A stretch of 8,262 bases of DNA from an uncultured Oscillospiraceae bacterium (lineage in GTDB: Bacteria; Bacillota; Clostridia; Oscillospirales; Oscillospiraceae): contig CANQKJ010000091.1 of assembly GCA_947624465.1 (NCBI GenBank), positions 1-8,262 of the forward strand, in the 5' to 3' direction. This document shows, in pieces, positions 1-6,123 of this stretch. The position numbers were made by a program, and so were the translations under genes. The notes under the pieces are model-generated. The model saw only the letters and a list, made by a program, of their open reading frames with translations. It was not told where the DNA came from and ran no database searches. Numbering within the stretch: the first letter of the stretch is position 1; each line of letters begins with the position of its first letter.

Positions 1-1
1 C

Positions 2-403
2 ATCCGCTCCGCCGCCGCCCTGGGGGTGGACGGCGTGCTGCTCTCCCCCGCCTGCTGCGACCCGTTGAACCGCCGGGCCGTCCGGGTGAGCATGGGAACG
101 GTGTTCCAGGTCCCCTGGACATATTTGGAGGGCTGGCCGGAGCCGGGGCTGTCCCTTTTGAAGTCCCTGGGCTTTTGCACTGTGGCCCTGGCGCTGACCG
201 ACGACTCCCTCCCCATCGACGACTCCGGACTGGCCGGGGCGGAGCGGCTGGCCCTGGTGCTGGGGGCGGAGGGGGACGGCCTCTCCCCCGCCACGGTGGC
301 GAACTGCGACTGCGCCGCCCGCATCCCCATGGCCCGCGGGGTGGACTCCCTGAACGTGGCCGCCGCCGGGGCGGTGGCGTTCTGGGAGCTGAGGGCGAAA
401 TGA
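2..403 (+). CDS. TrmH/SpoU-family RNA 2'-O-methyltransferase, C-terminal part (5' end outside window)
   Basis: This is the C-terminal 133 residues of a SpoU/TrmH-type (SPOUT) methyltransferase, which transfers a methyl group from S-adenosylmethionine to a ribose 2'-OH of rRNA or tRNA in the cytoplasm. The reading frame enters from the left edge as IRSAAALGVDGVLLSPACCD, matching the end of family motif 1 (NxGxxxRSAxAxG). Motif 2 is visible as LVLGAEGDGLS, containing the family's GxExxGL core. Motif 3 is visible as IPMARGVDSLNVAAAGAV, with the SLNV segment that helps form the knotted cofactor site. The segment FQVPW is also typical. The stop is TGA at 401-403, followed 12 bp later by a strong terminator. 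Whether it is RlmB, TrmH or another rRNA enzyme cannot be told without the N-terminal substrate-binding domain. It converges on the ABC operon and is unrelated to it by context. Confidence 0.9.
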   Translation: MRSAAALGVDGVLLSPACCDPLNRRAVRVSMGTVFQVPWTYLEGWPEPGLSLLKSLGFCTVALALTDDSLPIDDSGLAGAERLALVLGAEGDGLSPATVANCDCAARIPMARGVDSLNVAAAGAVAFWELRAK

Positions 404-415
404 GTTCAGACGCAA

Positions 416-454
416 ACCTCCCCTGACCGGGAAACGGCCAGGGGAGGTTTTTTT
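416..454 (+). terminator. Intrinsic terminator of the methyltransferase gene
   Basis: A hairpin pairs 416-429 with 435-448 (ACCTCCCCTG pairing with CAGGGGAGGT, then one A/C mismatch, then CCG with CGG) around a GGAAA loop. It is followed directly by seven T on the + strand (448-454). On the - strand the same stem is followed only by a short T run (complement of 414-416). It could therefore also stop the ABC operon ending at 462, but less efficiently. Confidence 0.9.
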
Positions 455-461
455 GTCTTAT

Positions 462-1247
462 TCAGGACAGCAGGATGCGGTCGTTGTCCAGGGCCTTGCC
501 GGTGCCCGCCCTGAAGCGGGAGAGCAGGTCGTCCACCGTCATGCCCGCCCGCTCGGCGCCGGACACGTCCAGCACGATGCGGCCCGCGGCCATCATCAGG
601 GTGCGGTTGCCCAGCTCCAGGGCCTGGTGCATATTGTGGGTGACCATCAGGGTGGTGATCCGGTGGCGCTCCACCACCTCCCGTGTGACCTTTAGCACCT
701 TTTCTGCGGTGCCGGGGTCCAGGGCGGCGGTGTGCTCGTCCAGCAGGAGGAGCTTGGGGGGATTCACGGTGGCCATCAGCAGGGTCAGCGCCTGCCGCTG
801 TCCGCCGGAGAGGAGCCCCACCGGCTGCTTCATCCGGTCCTCCAGGCCCATGTCCAGCAGGGCCAGCTGGTCCCGGAAGCGGGCGCGGTCTTTGGCGGTC
901 ATGTGGGAAAACCACCCGCCGCTGCCGGCGGCCAGGGCCAGGTTCTCCTCGATGGTCATGCCGGGGGCGCTGCCCCGCATGGGGTCCTGGTACAGCCGGC
1001 CGATGGACCTGGCCCGGCGGTACTCGGGCATGAAGGTGATATCTGCCCCGCCCAGTTTGATGGACCCCTCGTCGGTGAGGAAGGAGCCGCAGATGGCGTT
1101 GAACAGAGTGGACTTTCCCGCCCCGTTGGAGCCGATGATGGTGGCGAACTCGCCGGGGTCCAGGTGGAGGGTCAGGTCGGTGAGGGCCTTCTTCTCGTTG
1201 ACGGTGCCGGGGTTGAAGGTCTTGGAGATGTGGGAGATGTCCAGCAT
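462..1247 (-). CDS. trpZ: ABC importer ATP-binding protein, probable tryptophan uptake (TrpZ type)
   Basis: This is a cytoplasmic ATPase of 261 aa that powers the importer formed with the permease and lipoprotein encoded upstream. All nucleotide-binding motifs are intact: Walker A GSNGAGKST (39-47), Q-loop Q87, signature LSGGQ (146-150), Walker B LLLLD with catalytic E171 (167-171), D-loop ALD (175-177) and switch H204. The DEHTAALDP segment, with His where most ABC ATPases have Pro, is characteristic of the ATPases paired with TrpX-like (COG2984) binding proteins. The ATG is preceded by a good AGGGAGG site, and only one base separates it from the permease stop, so translation is probably coupled. 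The tryptophan assignment comes from the T-box upstream of the operon, not from this subunit. A terminator-like hairpin follows the stop. Confidence 0.88.
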   Translation of the reverse strand: MLDISHISKTFNPGTVNEKKALTDLTLHLDPGEFATIIGSNGAGKSTLFNAICGSFLTDEGSIKLGGADITFMPEYRRARSIGRLYQDPMRGSAPGMTIEENLALAAGSGGWFSHMTAKDRARFRDQLALLDMGLEDRMKQPVGLLSGGQRQALTLLMATVNPPKLLLLDEHTAALDPGTAEKVLKVTREVVERHRITTLMVTHNMHQALELGNRTLMMAAGRIVLDVSGAERAGMTVDDLLSRFRAGTGKALDNDRILLS

Positions 1248-1248
1248 A

Positions 1249-2160
1249 TCAGCGCGCCTCCCTTCCCGCGGTGAGCCGGCGGCGGACCACCGGCCACTGG
1301 CTCTTCAGATACGGGATGGCCAGGGCCAGCACCACGATGACGGAGGACACCAGCTTGAGCATGAAGGCGGGCATATCCAGCCGCAGGGCGACGCCGTAGA
1401 CCAGCCGGAAGATGAACGCGCCCACCACCATGCCCACGGCCCGGAGGGCGATGCCCCCCCGGCCCAGCACGGTGGAGCCGATGAGCAGGGAGGCCAGGGC
1501 GATGGTCACCACACCCTGCCCGATGTTCACGTCCATGGACTTCTGCATCTGGCCCAGCAGGCAGCCGGACAGGCCGGTGAAGGCGTTGGCCACGCAGAGG
1601 CCCACGGTAGTGGTGAAGGCGGGGTTGATGGAGGAGGAACGGACCATGTCGGGGTTGTCGCCGGTGGCCCGGATGGCCAGGCCCAGCCGGGTGTTCAGGA
1701 ACAGGGTGAGGATGACGATCACCAGCGCGGCGGCGATCCCGCCCACGATGATGTCATAGAACGGGGCCAGGGGGGTGTCCGCCAGCAGGCCCTTCACGGC
1801 GGTAAAGACGGTAGTCGTCTTGTTCATGTTGATGTTGGGGGACCCGCCCAGCACCGCCATATTCACCGAGTACAGCCCGGTGTTGACGATGATGCCGGCC
1901 AGCAGGCTGTTGATGCCCATTTTGGTCTGGAGCAGGGCGGTGACGAAACCGGAGAGCGCTCCCACACCCATAGCCGCCAGCAGGGACAGGCCGGGGTGGC
2001 CCGCCACGGCCACGACGGCCCCCACCGCGGCCCCCAGGGTAAAGCAGCCGTCGGTGGACAGGTCGCAGACGTTGAGCATGGAGTAGCTCAGAAACAGGGC
2101 CAGCACCGTCAGGGAATAGACCAGCCCCAGCTCCAGGGCGGTCTGGGCGACAGTCAACAT
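1249..2160 (-). CDS. trpY: ABC importer permease, probable tryptophan uptake (TrpY type)
   Basis: This is an integral membrane subunit of 303 aa, the normal length for the COG4120 / branched-chain-like permease family. About nine hydrophobic segments can be seen, near residues 11-29, 40-54, 58-77, 84-104, 134-155, 182-203, 215-233, 240-258 and 268-285. The early DLSTDGCFTLGA motif and the cytoplasmic RATGDNPDMVRSSSIN loop (164-179, expected ATPase contact) are family hallmarks. The ATG at 2160 is chosen because AAGGAGG lies about 8 bases upstream of it. The frame stays open 14 codons further up, but that stretch (MLRTCSARSRRTFA) has no ribosome site and reads like intergenic sequence. The gene is followed by the ATPase after one base and preceded by a 131-bp gap to the lipoprotein gene. 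Confidence 0.88.
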   Translation of the reverse strand: MLTVAQTALELGLVYSLTVLALFLSYSMLNVCDLSTDGCFTLGAAVGAVVAVAGHPGLSLLAAMGVGALSGFVTALLQTKMGINSLLAGIIVNTGLYSVNMAVLGGSPNINMNKTTTVFTAVKGLLADTPLAPFYDIIVGGIAAALVIVILTLFLNTRLGLAIRATGDNPDMVRSSSINPAFTTTVGLCVANAFTGLSGCLLGQMQKSMDVNIGQGVVTIALASLLIGSTVLGRGGIALRAVGMVVGAFIFRLVYGVALRLDMPAFMLKLVSSVIVVLALAIPYLKSQWPVVRRRLTAGREAR

Positions 2161-2267
2161 AGCAAAGGTCCTCCTTGATCGGGCCGAACAGGTCCGCAGC
2201 ATTCAAGTTGCCGACGTACCATACCGGTCAACAAATACGGTGGTAACGGTTCAAAGTTCTTTTTGGG

Positions 2268-2291
2268 CCCTTTTTCTTTCAGGAAAAAGGG
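2268..2291 (-). repeat. Hairpin between the lipoprotein and permease genes (no T-tract)
   Basis: CCCTTTTTC (2268-2276) pairs perfectly with GAAAAAGGG (2283-2291) around a 6-base loop, starting immediately after the lipoprotein stop codon. On the transcribed strand it is followed by CCCAAAAAGAAC rather than a run of T, so it is not a standard terminator. It could act as an RNA-stability or processing element that keeps lipoprotein mRNA in excess over permease mRNA, as is common in importer operons. The rest of the 131-bp gap holds a weaker, bulged dyad (TACCA...CCG / CGG...TGGTA, about 2217-2245) and the permease ribosome site. Seen: the stem. Inferred: its role. Confidence 0.55.
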
Positions 2292-3515
2292 TCAGCCCGC
2301 CACACCCTCGAAGGCCTCGGCGGTGGTGATCTCCTTCACCTCGGTGCAGAAGGGGGCGAAGGCGGCCTTGACGGTCTCGTAGTCCAAGCCCAGGGCGGCG
2401 CAGGTCTCGGTGTTGACGGTGGCGGTGCCGTTGTCGAAGGTCATGACGGGGGTGGTGGCGGGGTCATTGCCGTCCACCAGGATGCCGGCCACCATGTTGG
2501 CGGTCTCCACGCCCAGGTTGGCGTAGTCCACGCCGAAGCCCAGGAACGCGCCGTTCAGGGCGAAGGAGTCGGCCCCGGTGTAGTGGGGGATGCCCGCGTC
2601 GATCAGGTCCTCGTAGATGGCCAGCTCGGCGGTCATGATGCTGTTGTCGGAGGGGGTGAACACGGCGTCCACGCCGTCGGCGATGAGTGACTGGACGGCC
2701 AGCATGATCTCGTCGCCGGTGTGGCCGTTGTAGTCCTTATAGGCGATCCCCTTGCCGTCCAGATACTCCTTGGCGTGGGCGATGGCGGTAGTGGAGGAGT
2801 CCTGGCCCAGGTCGTAGAGGAAGCCGATGCTGTCGGCGTCGGGGTCGGCGGCGAAGATCAGGTTCATCACGGCGTTGGTGTCCAGATAGTCGGAGGTGCC
2901 GGTGATGTTGGCGCCGGGGGCCTCGATGCTGGCCACCAGCTCAGCGGCCACGGGGTCAGACACGGCGGAGAACACCACGGGGATCTGGTTGTCCTCGGTG
3001 GCGCCCTGCATGGCCATGGCCACGGGGGTGGCCACGCCCACCATCAGGTCCACGTTGATAGCAATGAAGTTGGAGATGATCTGGTTCAGCACGGCGTCGT
3101 CGGCGTTGCAGTTGTCAGACTGCACGGCGAAAGCCACGGCCTTGTCCTTGCCGATGGCGTCCAGCTGGGCCAGGATGTTGGTGACGATCTGGTTCAGGGA
3201 GGCGTCGTCCACGTAGTTGCAGATGCCCACCTTATAGGTCGTCGCGGAATCGGCATCGCCCACTAGCTGGGTCTTCAGCTCAAAGCCGGAGGGCTGCTGG
3301 CTGGGCTCGGCGGAGGGCTCCTCGGACGGGGTCTCGCTGGGGTCGGCGGAGGGTTCGGTGTCGGAGCCGGACTGCTGCTCGGTCCCGACGGGTTCGGTGT
3401 TGGGGTTCTCGGCGGGGCCGGGGCCGGTGGTGGGCCCGCAGGCACACAGGGCAAAGAGCATGGTCAGGGCCAGCAGCATAGCCAGCAGTTTCTTCACGGT
3501 GTTTTGGTTTTTCAT
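2292..3515 (-). CDS. trpX: ABC importer substrate-binding lipoprotein, probable tryptophan receptor (TrpX type)
   Basis: This is an extracytoplasmic solute-binding lipoprotein of 407 aa of the COG2984 / ABC_sub_bind (PF04392) family, first gene of the importer operon. The N-terminus has a positive charge, a hydrophobic core and the lipobox LCAC with lipidated Cys26 (Cys24 is the alternative). Residues 27-78 form a Pro/Glu/Ser/Thr-rich linker with repeated EPS(A/E/Q)-type units, followed by the folded domain. Family landmarks there are YKVGIC (94-99), VDLMVGVATPVA (155-166), PVVFSAVSDPVAAELV (179-194), GVDAVFTPSDN (281-291) and GADSFALNGAFLGFGVDYANLG (314-335). The linker makes the protein longer than typical relatives of about 330 aa. 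The ATG is preceded by TAGGAGGAAA at 3521-3530. Expression is expected to depend on the Trp T-box in the leader. The nearest alternative cargo would be another aromatic amino acid, but the UGG specifier argues for Trp. Confidence 0.87.
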   Translation of the reverse strand: MKNQNTVKKLLAMLLALTMLFALCACGPTTGPGPAENPNTEPVGTEQQSGSDTEPSADPSETPSEEPSAEPSQQPSGFELKTQLVGDADSATTYKVGICNYVDDASLNQIVTNILAQLDAIGKDKAVAFAVQSDNCNADDAVLNQIISNFIAINVDLMVGVATPVAMAMQGATEDNQIPVVFSAVSDPVAAELVASIEAPGANITGTSDYLDTNAVMNLIFAADPDADSIGFLYDLGQDSSTTAIAHAKEYLDGKGIAYKDYNGHTGDEIMLAVQSLIADGVDAVFTPSDNSIMTAELAIYEDLIDAGIPHYTGADSFALNGAFLGFGVDYANLGVETANMVAGILVDGNDPATTPVMTFDNGTATVNTETCAALGLDYETVKAAFAPFCTEVKEITTAEAFEGVAG

Positions 3516-3520
3516 TTTGA

Positions 3521-3530
3521 TTTCCTCCTA
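3521..3530 (-). promoter_or_regulatory. Ribosome binding site of the lipoprotein gene
   Basis: TAGGAGGAAA on the - strand, five bases from the ATG at 3515, is a near-perfect Shine-Dalgarno sequence. It lies about 65 bases beyond the T-box terminator and outside the riboswitch stems. Control is therefore expected at the level of transcription termination, not by hiding this site. Confidence 0.85.
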
Positions 3531-3593
3531 AAGATGTTTTTTGAGCGGCAGATGAACCGCGGCGGTGCCGGGGCCGCGGGGAGGATGGGCAGC

Positions 3594-3628
3594 AAAAAAA
3601 GCCCTTGCCCCAAACATGGGACAAAGAC
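3594..3628 (-). terminator. T-box regulatory terminator
   Basis: GTCTTTGTCCC (3628-3618) pairs with GGGGCAAGGGC (3611-3601), including three G-U pairs, around the loop ATGTTT. It is followed by seven T (3600-3594). Its 5' arm contains the same bases (3627-3618) that form the 3' side of the T-box antiterminator, so the two folds are mutually exclusive, as required for tRNA-dependent antitermination. Confidence 0.93.
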
Positions 3629-3876
3629 CTGCTGCCTCTGCGATACCACCCAAATTGACGTTATATAACGTCCGCTCGCTTACGCGCACCATCATGCGCG
3701 CCCCGATGGATAACGGGTGGGATACCCGTCGGTCCCTACTCCCTGCCGGTTTCGGTCCGCCCTCCGGAGTCCATTCGCCGGCCGCTCCCCGCCCCGTTCC
3801 CACCATCGGGGGCTCTCTGAAGGCTCGCCTTGCCGGTTACTTCTCTCCGTCACTGGTTTGAAGTATTCTCTTGTTG
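3594..3876 (-). ncRNA. T-box riboswitch, tRNA-Trp specific (UGG specifier), upstream of trpXYZ
   Basis: This leader element senses uncharged tRNA-Trp and permits read-through into the importer operon. The base of stem I pairs CGGAG (3849-3845) with CTCCG (3769-3765). Above it, CCGGC (3836-3832) pairs with GCCGG (3782-3778). Between the two helices lies the specifier loop: AGAAGUAA on one side, CGAAUGGA on the other, with AGUA/GAA as the loop-E elements and UGG (3773-3771) as the specifier codon followed by A. A distal hairpin CCCCG/CGGGG (3811-3807 with 3796-3792) follows an AGAGAG segment. Further hairpins are ACGGGT/ACCCGT, GCGCGC/GTGCGC, and a perfect dyad at 3657-3672. The antiterminator pairs GGG (3651-3649) with CCC (3620-3618), has the 7-nt bulge UGGUAUC (3648-3642), then GCAGAGG with UCUUUGU. 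The competing terminator is listed separately. The start is set from the promoter; the exact +1 is an estimate. Confidence 0.93.
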
Positions 3877-3882
3877 TGTGCC

Positions 3883-3911
3883 ATTATACGCAGGCCGCCC
3901 CGGTTTGTCAA
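3883..3911 (-). promoter_or_regulatory. Sigma-A promoter of the trpXYZ operon
   Basis: On the - strand, a perfect TTGACA (-35, 3911-3906) is separated by exactly 17 bases from a perfect TATAAT (-10, 3888-3883). Transcription should begin about 7 bases further on, near 3876, giving a leader of about 360 nt before the lipoprotein ATG. A full-consensus promoter fits a gene controlled after initiation, by the T-box, rather than by a repressor. Confidence 0.9.
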
Positions 3912-4003
3912 CCCCTTTGGCGAAAAAATTTTTAATGCGTTAAAGCAAATATTTTCCGTGGGTTTGCCTCGTTTTTGGTGTATGATAAGTTAGAGAGAGG
4001 AGG
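3912..4003 (+). promoter_or_regulatory. Divergent intergenic segment with putative sigma-gene promoter and ribosome site
   Basis: This AT-rich stretch separates the leftward trpXYZ promoter from the rightward sigma-factor gene. A possible -10, TATGAT (3981-3986), with TG just before it, lies upstream of the gene. No convincing -35 is found 16-18 bases before it. An imperfect dyad, TGCGTTAAAGCA (3936-3947), and an A6T5 run (3923-3933) could bind a regulator, but nothing identifies one. AGGAGG at 3998-4003 is the ribosome site that decides the sigma start. The promoter call is weak; the ribosome site is firm. Confidence 0.4.
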
Positions 4004-4011
4004 TGACGGCC

Positions 4012-4554
4012 GTGGACCACAGCGAACTCATCCGGGCGATGAAGGACAGGCGGAGCGACGCCCTGCCCCGCTTCCAGACGGCCTTCGCCCCCCTGGTGAA
4101 GTACATCGTGGCCCCCATCCTGCCCGACGGGCGGGACCGGGAGGAGTGCCTGTCCGACGTGTTCCTGCGGGCCTGGGAGTCCATCGGAGAGTATGACCCG
4201 GAAAAGGGGACGGTCACCGCCTGGCTGGGGACCATCGCCCGGAACACGGCCCTGAACCGCCAGAGGGCCAACGAGCGCCGCCGGGAGGACGGCCCCCCGG
4301 ACGAGACCCCCCCCGCCCCCGGAGACGGCCCCGAGGAGGCCGCCCTCCGCGCCGAGGCCGTCCGCGCCCTGTGGCGGGCAGTGGACCGGCTGGACCGCCG
4401 GGAGAGGGACCTGTTCCTCCGCAAATACTACTACTATCAGCCCACCGCCCAGATTGCCGCAGAGCTGGGCCTGTCCCTCCGCGCCGTGGAGGGGAAGCTC
4501 TACCGCGTCCGCAAGCGCTTACAGGACGAGTTGGGAGGTGTGCACCGTGGATGA
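4012..4554 (+). CDS. Sigma-70 family (ECF-like) RNA polymerase sigma factor
   Basis: This sigma factor of 180 aa would direct RNA polymerase to an alternative promoter set. Region 2 spans about 18-90. It includes EECLSDVFLRAWESIGEYDPEKG (44-66), matching the family's (D/E)D(C)xSDVFxxxWExIxxFDPEKG core, and the promoter-melting segment TAWLGTIARNTALNRQR (69-85). A Pro/Gly/acid-rich linker (about 91-110) follows. Region 4 (about 120-175) contains LDRRERDLFLRKYYYYQ and a helix-turn-helix TAQIAAELGLSLRAVEGKLYRVRKRL. Only regions 2 and 4 are present, as in ECF sigmas. The GTG at 4012 is chosen because AGGAGG ends 8 bases before it; the in-frame GTG at 4003 overlaps that site. Its stop overlaps the start of the membrane protein downstream, implying a coupled sigma/regulator pair. 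The target regulon cannot be seen here. Confidence 0.88.
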   Translation: MDHSELIRAMKDRRSDALPRFQTAFAPLVKYIVAPILPDGRDREECLSDVFLRAWESIGEYDPEKGTVTAWLGTIARNTALNRQRANERRREDGPPDETPPAPGDGPEEAALRAEAVRALWRAVDRLDRRERDLFLRKYYYYQPTAQIAAELGLSLRAVEGKLYRVRKRLQDELGGVHRG

Positions 4555-6061
4555 GTTCGACAAGCTGCTCTATCAGGGCGCGGCCCAGCTCCCCCCGGAC
4601 GCCGCTCCCTCCCCCGAACCCCCCAAGCCCTGGAAGAAACCCATGGACCGGGTCTGCTGGGGGCTGGCCCTCATCACCGTCACCCTGGACTTCCTGTACC
4701 TGAACGTCATCCTTCCCGCCATTGGCGCGGTGCTGCTGTGGCTGGGGCTCCGGGCGCTCCGCCGGGAGAATAGGGGCTTCCGCTTCGCCTGGGTCTGCGC
4801 CACCCTCTACGCCGCCCTCCGCTTCGCCGCCGTCATCGTCCTGGCCACCCCCCTGGACCACCTGCTGGCGGAGGCCATCGATATGGAGTGGCAGTCCCTC
4901 ACCGGGGCGGTGCCCTTCCACACCGTGGTCCGCACGGGGGTCCTCCAACTGCTGCTGACCCTGACGGCGGCGGGGCTGTGGCGGGGTCTCAAAGGGGTGT
5001 TCCGCAAGGCGGGCCAGCCGCCTAAGGCCGGCTCCGCCGGGGCGGTGACGATCATGCTGTTCCTGCTGTTCCCCCTGGCCTGCATCGGGCTGACGGGCTG
5101 GCTGCTGGTGGGGCCCCTGCTGCTGATCTGGGTCCTGCTGCTCCGCAGCCTGTTCAAGCTCAGCCGCTCCCTGGACGAGGCGGGCTACGCCCTCTCCCCC
5201 GCCCCGGTGAGGGTGTCCGACGGGAAGGCCGCCGCCCTGTGGCTGGGGATCCTCCTGGCGGCCACGGCGCTGGGGGTGGCCCTGTCCGCCCGTCTGCCCC
5301 TGGACGCCTCCCCCGTGGACACCGCCCCCACCGCCCAGACGGAGCTCCGGGCCCGGCTGACCGGGCTGGGCTTCCCGGAGGACATTTTGTCCGACCTCAC
5401 CGACCAGGAGGTCAGCGCCTTTGAGGGAGCAAAAGCGGTCCACGTCGACACCGCCCGCCGCAACAACAACGGCCTCCGGGACGACGCCCCCCTGGTCACC
5501 TTCGTGGAGGTGCAGGTGGCGGACTATCGCAACGTGTATCTGTCGTCTTTCCGCTGGGAGGACCCGCCCGCCCTCCGCTCCACCGACGCGCTGGAGCTCA
5601 TCCCCTGCTACACCGCATCCGACACCCAGGGCCACCCTGTCCTCCCCGAGCTGGACACGGCGGCCCCCATCGGCAGGCTCCTGTGGGAGAAGGACGGCGT
5701 GACCTATGCCGCCCCCCTGGACATCCGCGAGCCCCGGGACGTGTCCTACGCCTCCTTCTTCTGCCAGAACGATTATACCGCGTACTACACCGACTTCTCC
5801 CTGCCCGCTCAGGGGGATAACATCCGGGTCTGCGTCCTCTGGTCCCTGCGCCGCGTCCCCGAGCGGGGCCTGTGGTTCAACTACGCCGCCAACTATATCC
5901 ACCGGAAGTCCCTGTGGGTCTACCCCTATCAGAGCGGCTCCGCCTGGGCGGCGGCGGGCCAGCCCGGATCGCCCAGCTTCTCCCCTTTCCTCTGGCTCCA
6001 GGAGTGGAGCGAGGGCCTTCTGGATGACGAGGCATATTACGCGGCGTGTCGGGAGGGGTAG
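4547..6061 (+). CDS. Multi-pass membrane protein with large extracytoplasmic domain, candidate anti-sigma/sensor for the upstream sigma factor
   Basis: I do not recognise a named family. The protein is 504 aa. It has a short cytoplasmic N-terminus (1-32; VDEFDKLLYQGAAQLPPD, then Pro-rich), then six or seven hydrophobic segments near 36-52, 53-70, 79-100, 126-147, 166-186, 187-202 and 228-247. A C-terminal domain of about 255 residues follows, probably outside the membrane. It starts with LTGLGFPEDILSDLTDQEV (271-289) and is rich in Trp/Tyr and beta-like segments. The GTG at 4547 is chosen because GGGAGG (4533-4538) lies 8 bases upstream. It overlaps the sigma gene's last 8 bases (GTGGATGA), a classic coupling arrangement for a sigma and its membrane regulator. 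The short acidic N-terminal DEFDKLL stretch resembles the sigma-binding tails of small anti-sigmas, but this is inference. Alternatively it is an effector simply co-expressed with the sigma factor. Confidence 0.75.
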   Translation: MDEFDKLLYQGAAQLPPDAAPSPEPPKPWKKPMDRVCWGLALITVTLDFLYLNVILPAIGAVLLWLGLRALRRENRGFRFAWVCATLYAALRFAAVIVLATPLDHLLAEAIDMEWQSLTGAVPFHTVVRTGVLQLLLTLTAAGLWRGLKGVFRKAGQPPKAGSAGAVTIMLFLLFPLACIGLTGWLLVGPLLLIWVLLLRSLFKLSRSLDEAGYALSPAPVRVSDGKAAALWLGILLAATALGVALSARLPLDASPVDTAPTAQTELRARLTGLGFPEDILSDLTDQEVSAFEGAKAVHVDTARRNNNGLRDDAPLVTFVEVQVADYRNVYLSSFRWEDPPALRSTDALELIPCYTASDTQGHPVLPELDTAAPIGRLLWEKDGVTYAAPLDIREPRDVSYASFFCQNDYTAYYTDFSLPAQGDNIRVCVLWSLRRVPERGLWFNYAANYIHRKSLWVYPYQSGSAWAAAGQPGSPSFSPFLWLQEWSEGLLDDEAYYAACREG

Positions 6062-6091
6062 GGGCGCAGCACCCCCTTTCGCACACGAAAA

Positions 6092-6113
6092 GGGCCGCCC
6101 TCTCGGGCGGCCC
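6092..6113 (-). terminator. GC-rich hairpin terminator shared by convergent sigma modules
   Basis: GGGCCGCCC (6092-6100) pairs perfectly with GGGCGGCCC (6105-6113) around a 4-base loop. On the - strand the stem runs into TTTTCGTG, a short T-tract, so it fits best as the end of the leftward anti-sigma gene stopping at 6124. On the + strand the stem is followed by CTGCCCTTTCTC, a poor T-tract, but it is the only hairpin found for the rightward operon ending at 6061, so it may serve both. Confidence 0.75.
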
Positions 6114-6123
6114 CTGCCCTTTC

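Noticed and set aside
475..2178. Open frame of 567 codons on the + strand across the ATPase and permease genes
   Set aside because: It is antisense to two genes with intact family motifs, has low-complexity Gln/Gly/His/Arg composition, and lacks a convincing start. It is a product of high GC with strong third-position bias.
2161..2202. Longer permease start (14 extra N-terminal residues)
   Set aside because: No ribosome site precedes it, the extra residues are not membrane-like, and AAGGAGG with correct spacing directly precedes the ATG at 2160.
3657..3672. Perfect 16-bp palindrome GACGTTATATAACGTC as a possible operator
   Set aside because: It lies inside the T-box leader just before the antiterminator, where the RNA forms a 6-bp hairpin with a 4-base loop (stem III position). 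The RNA explanation is sufficient.
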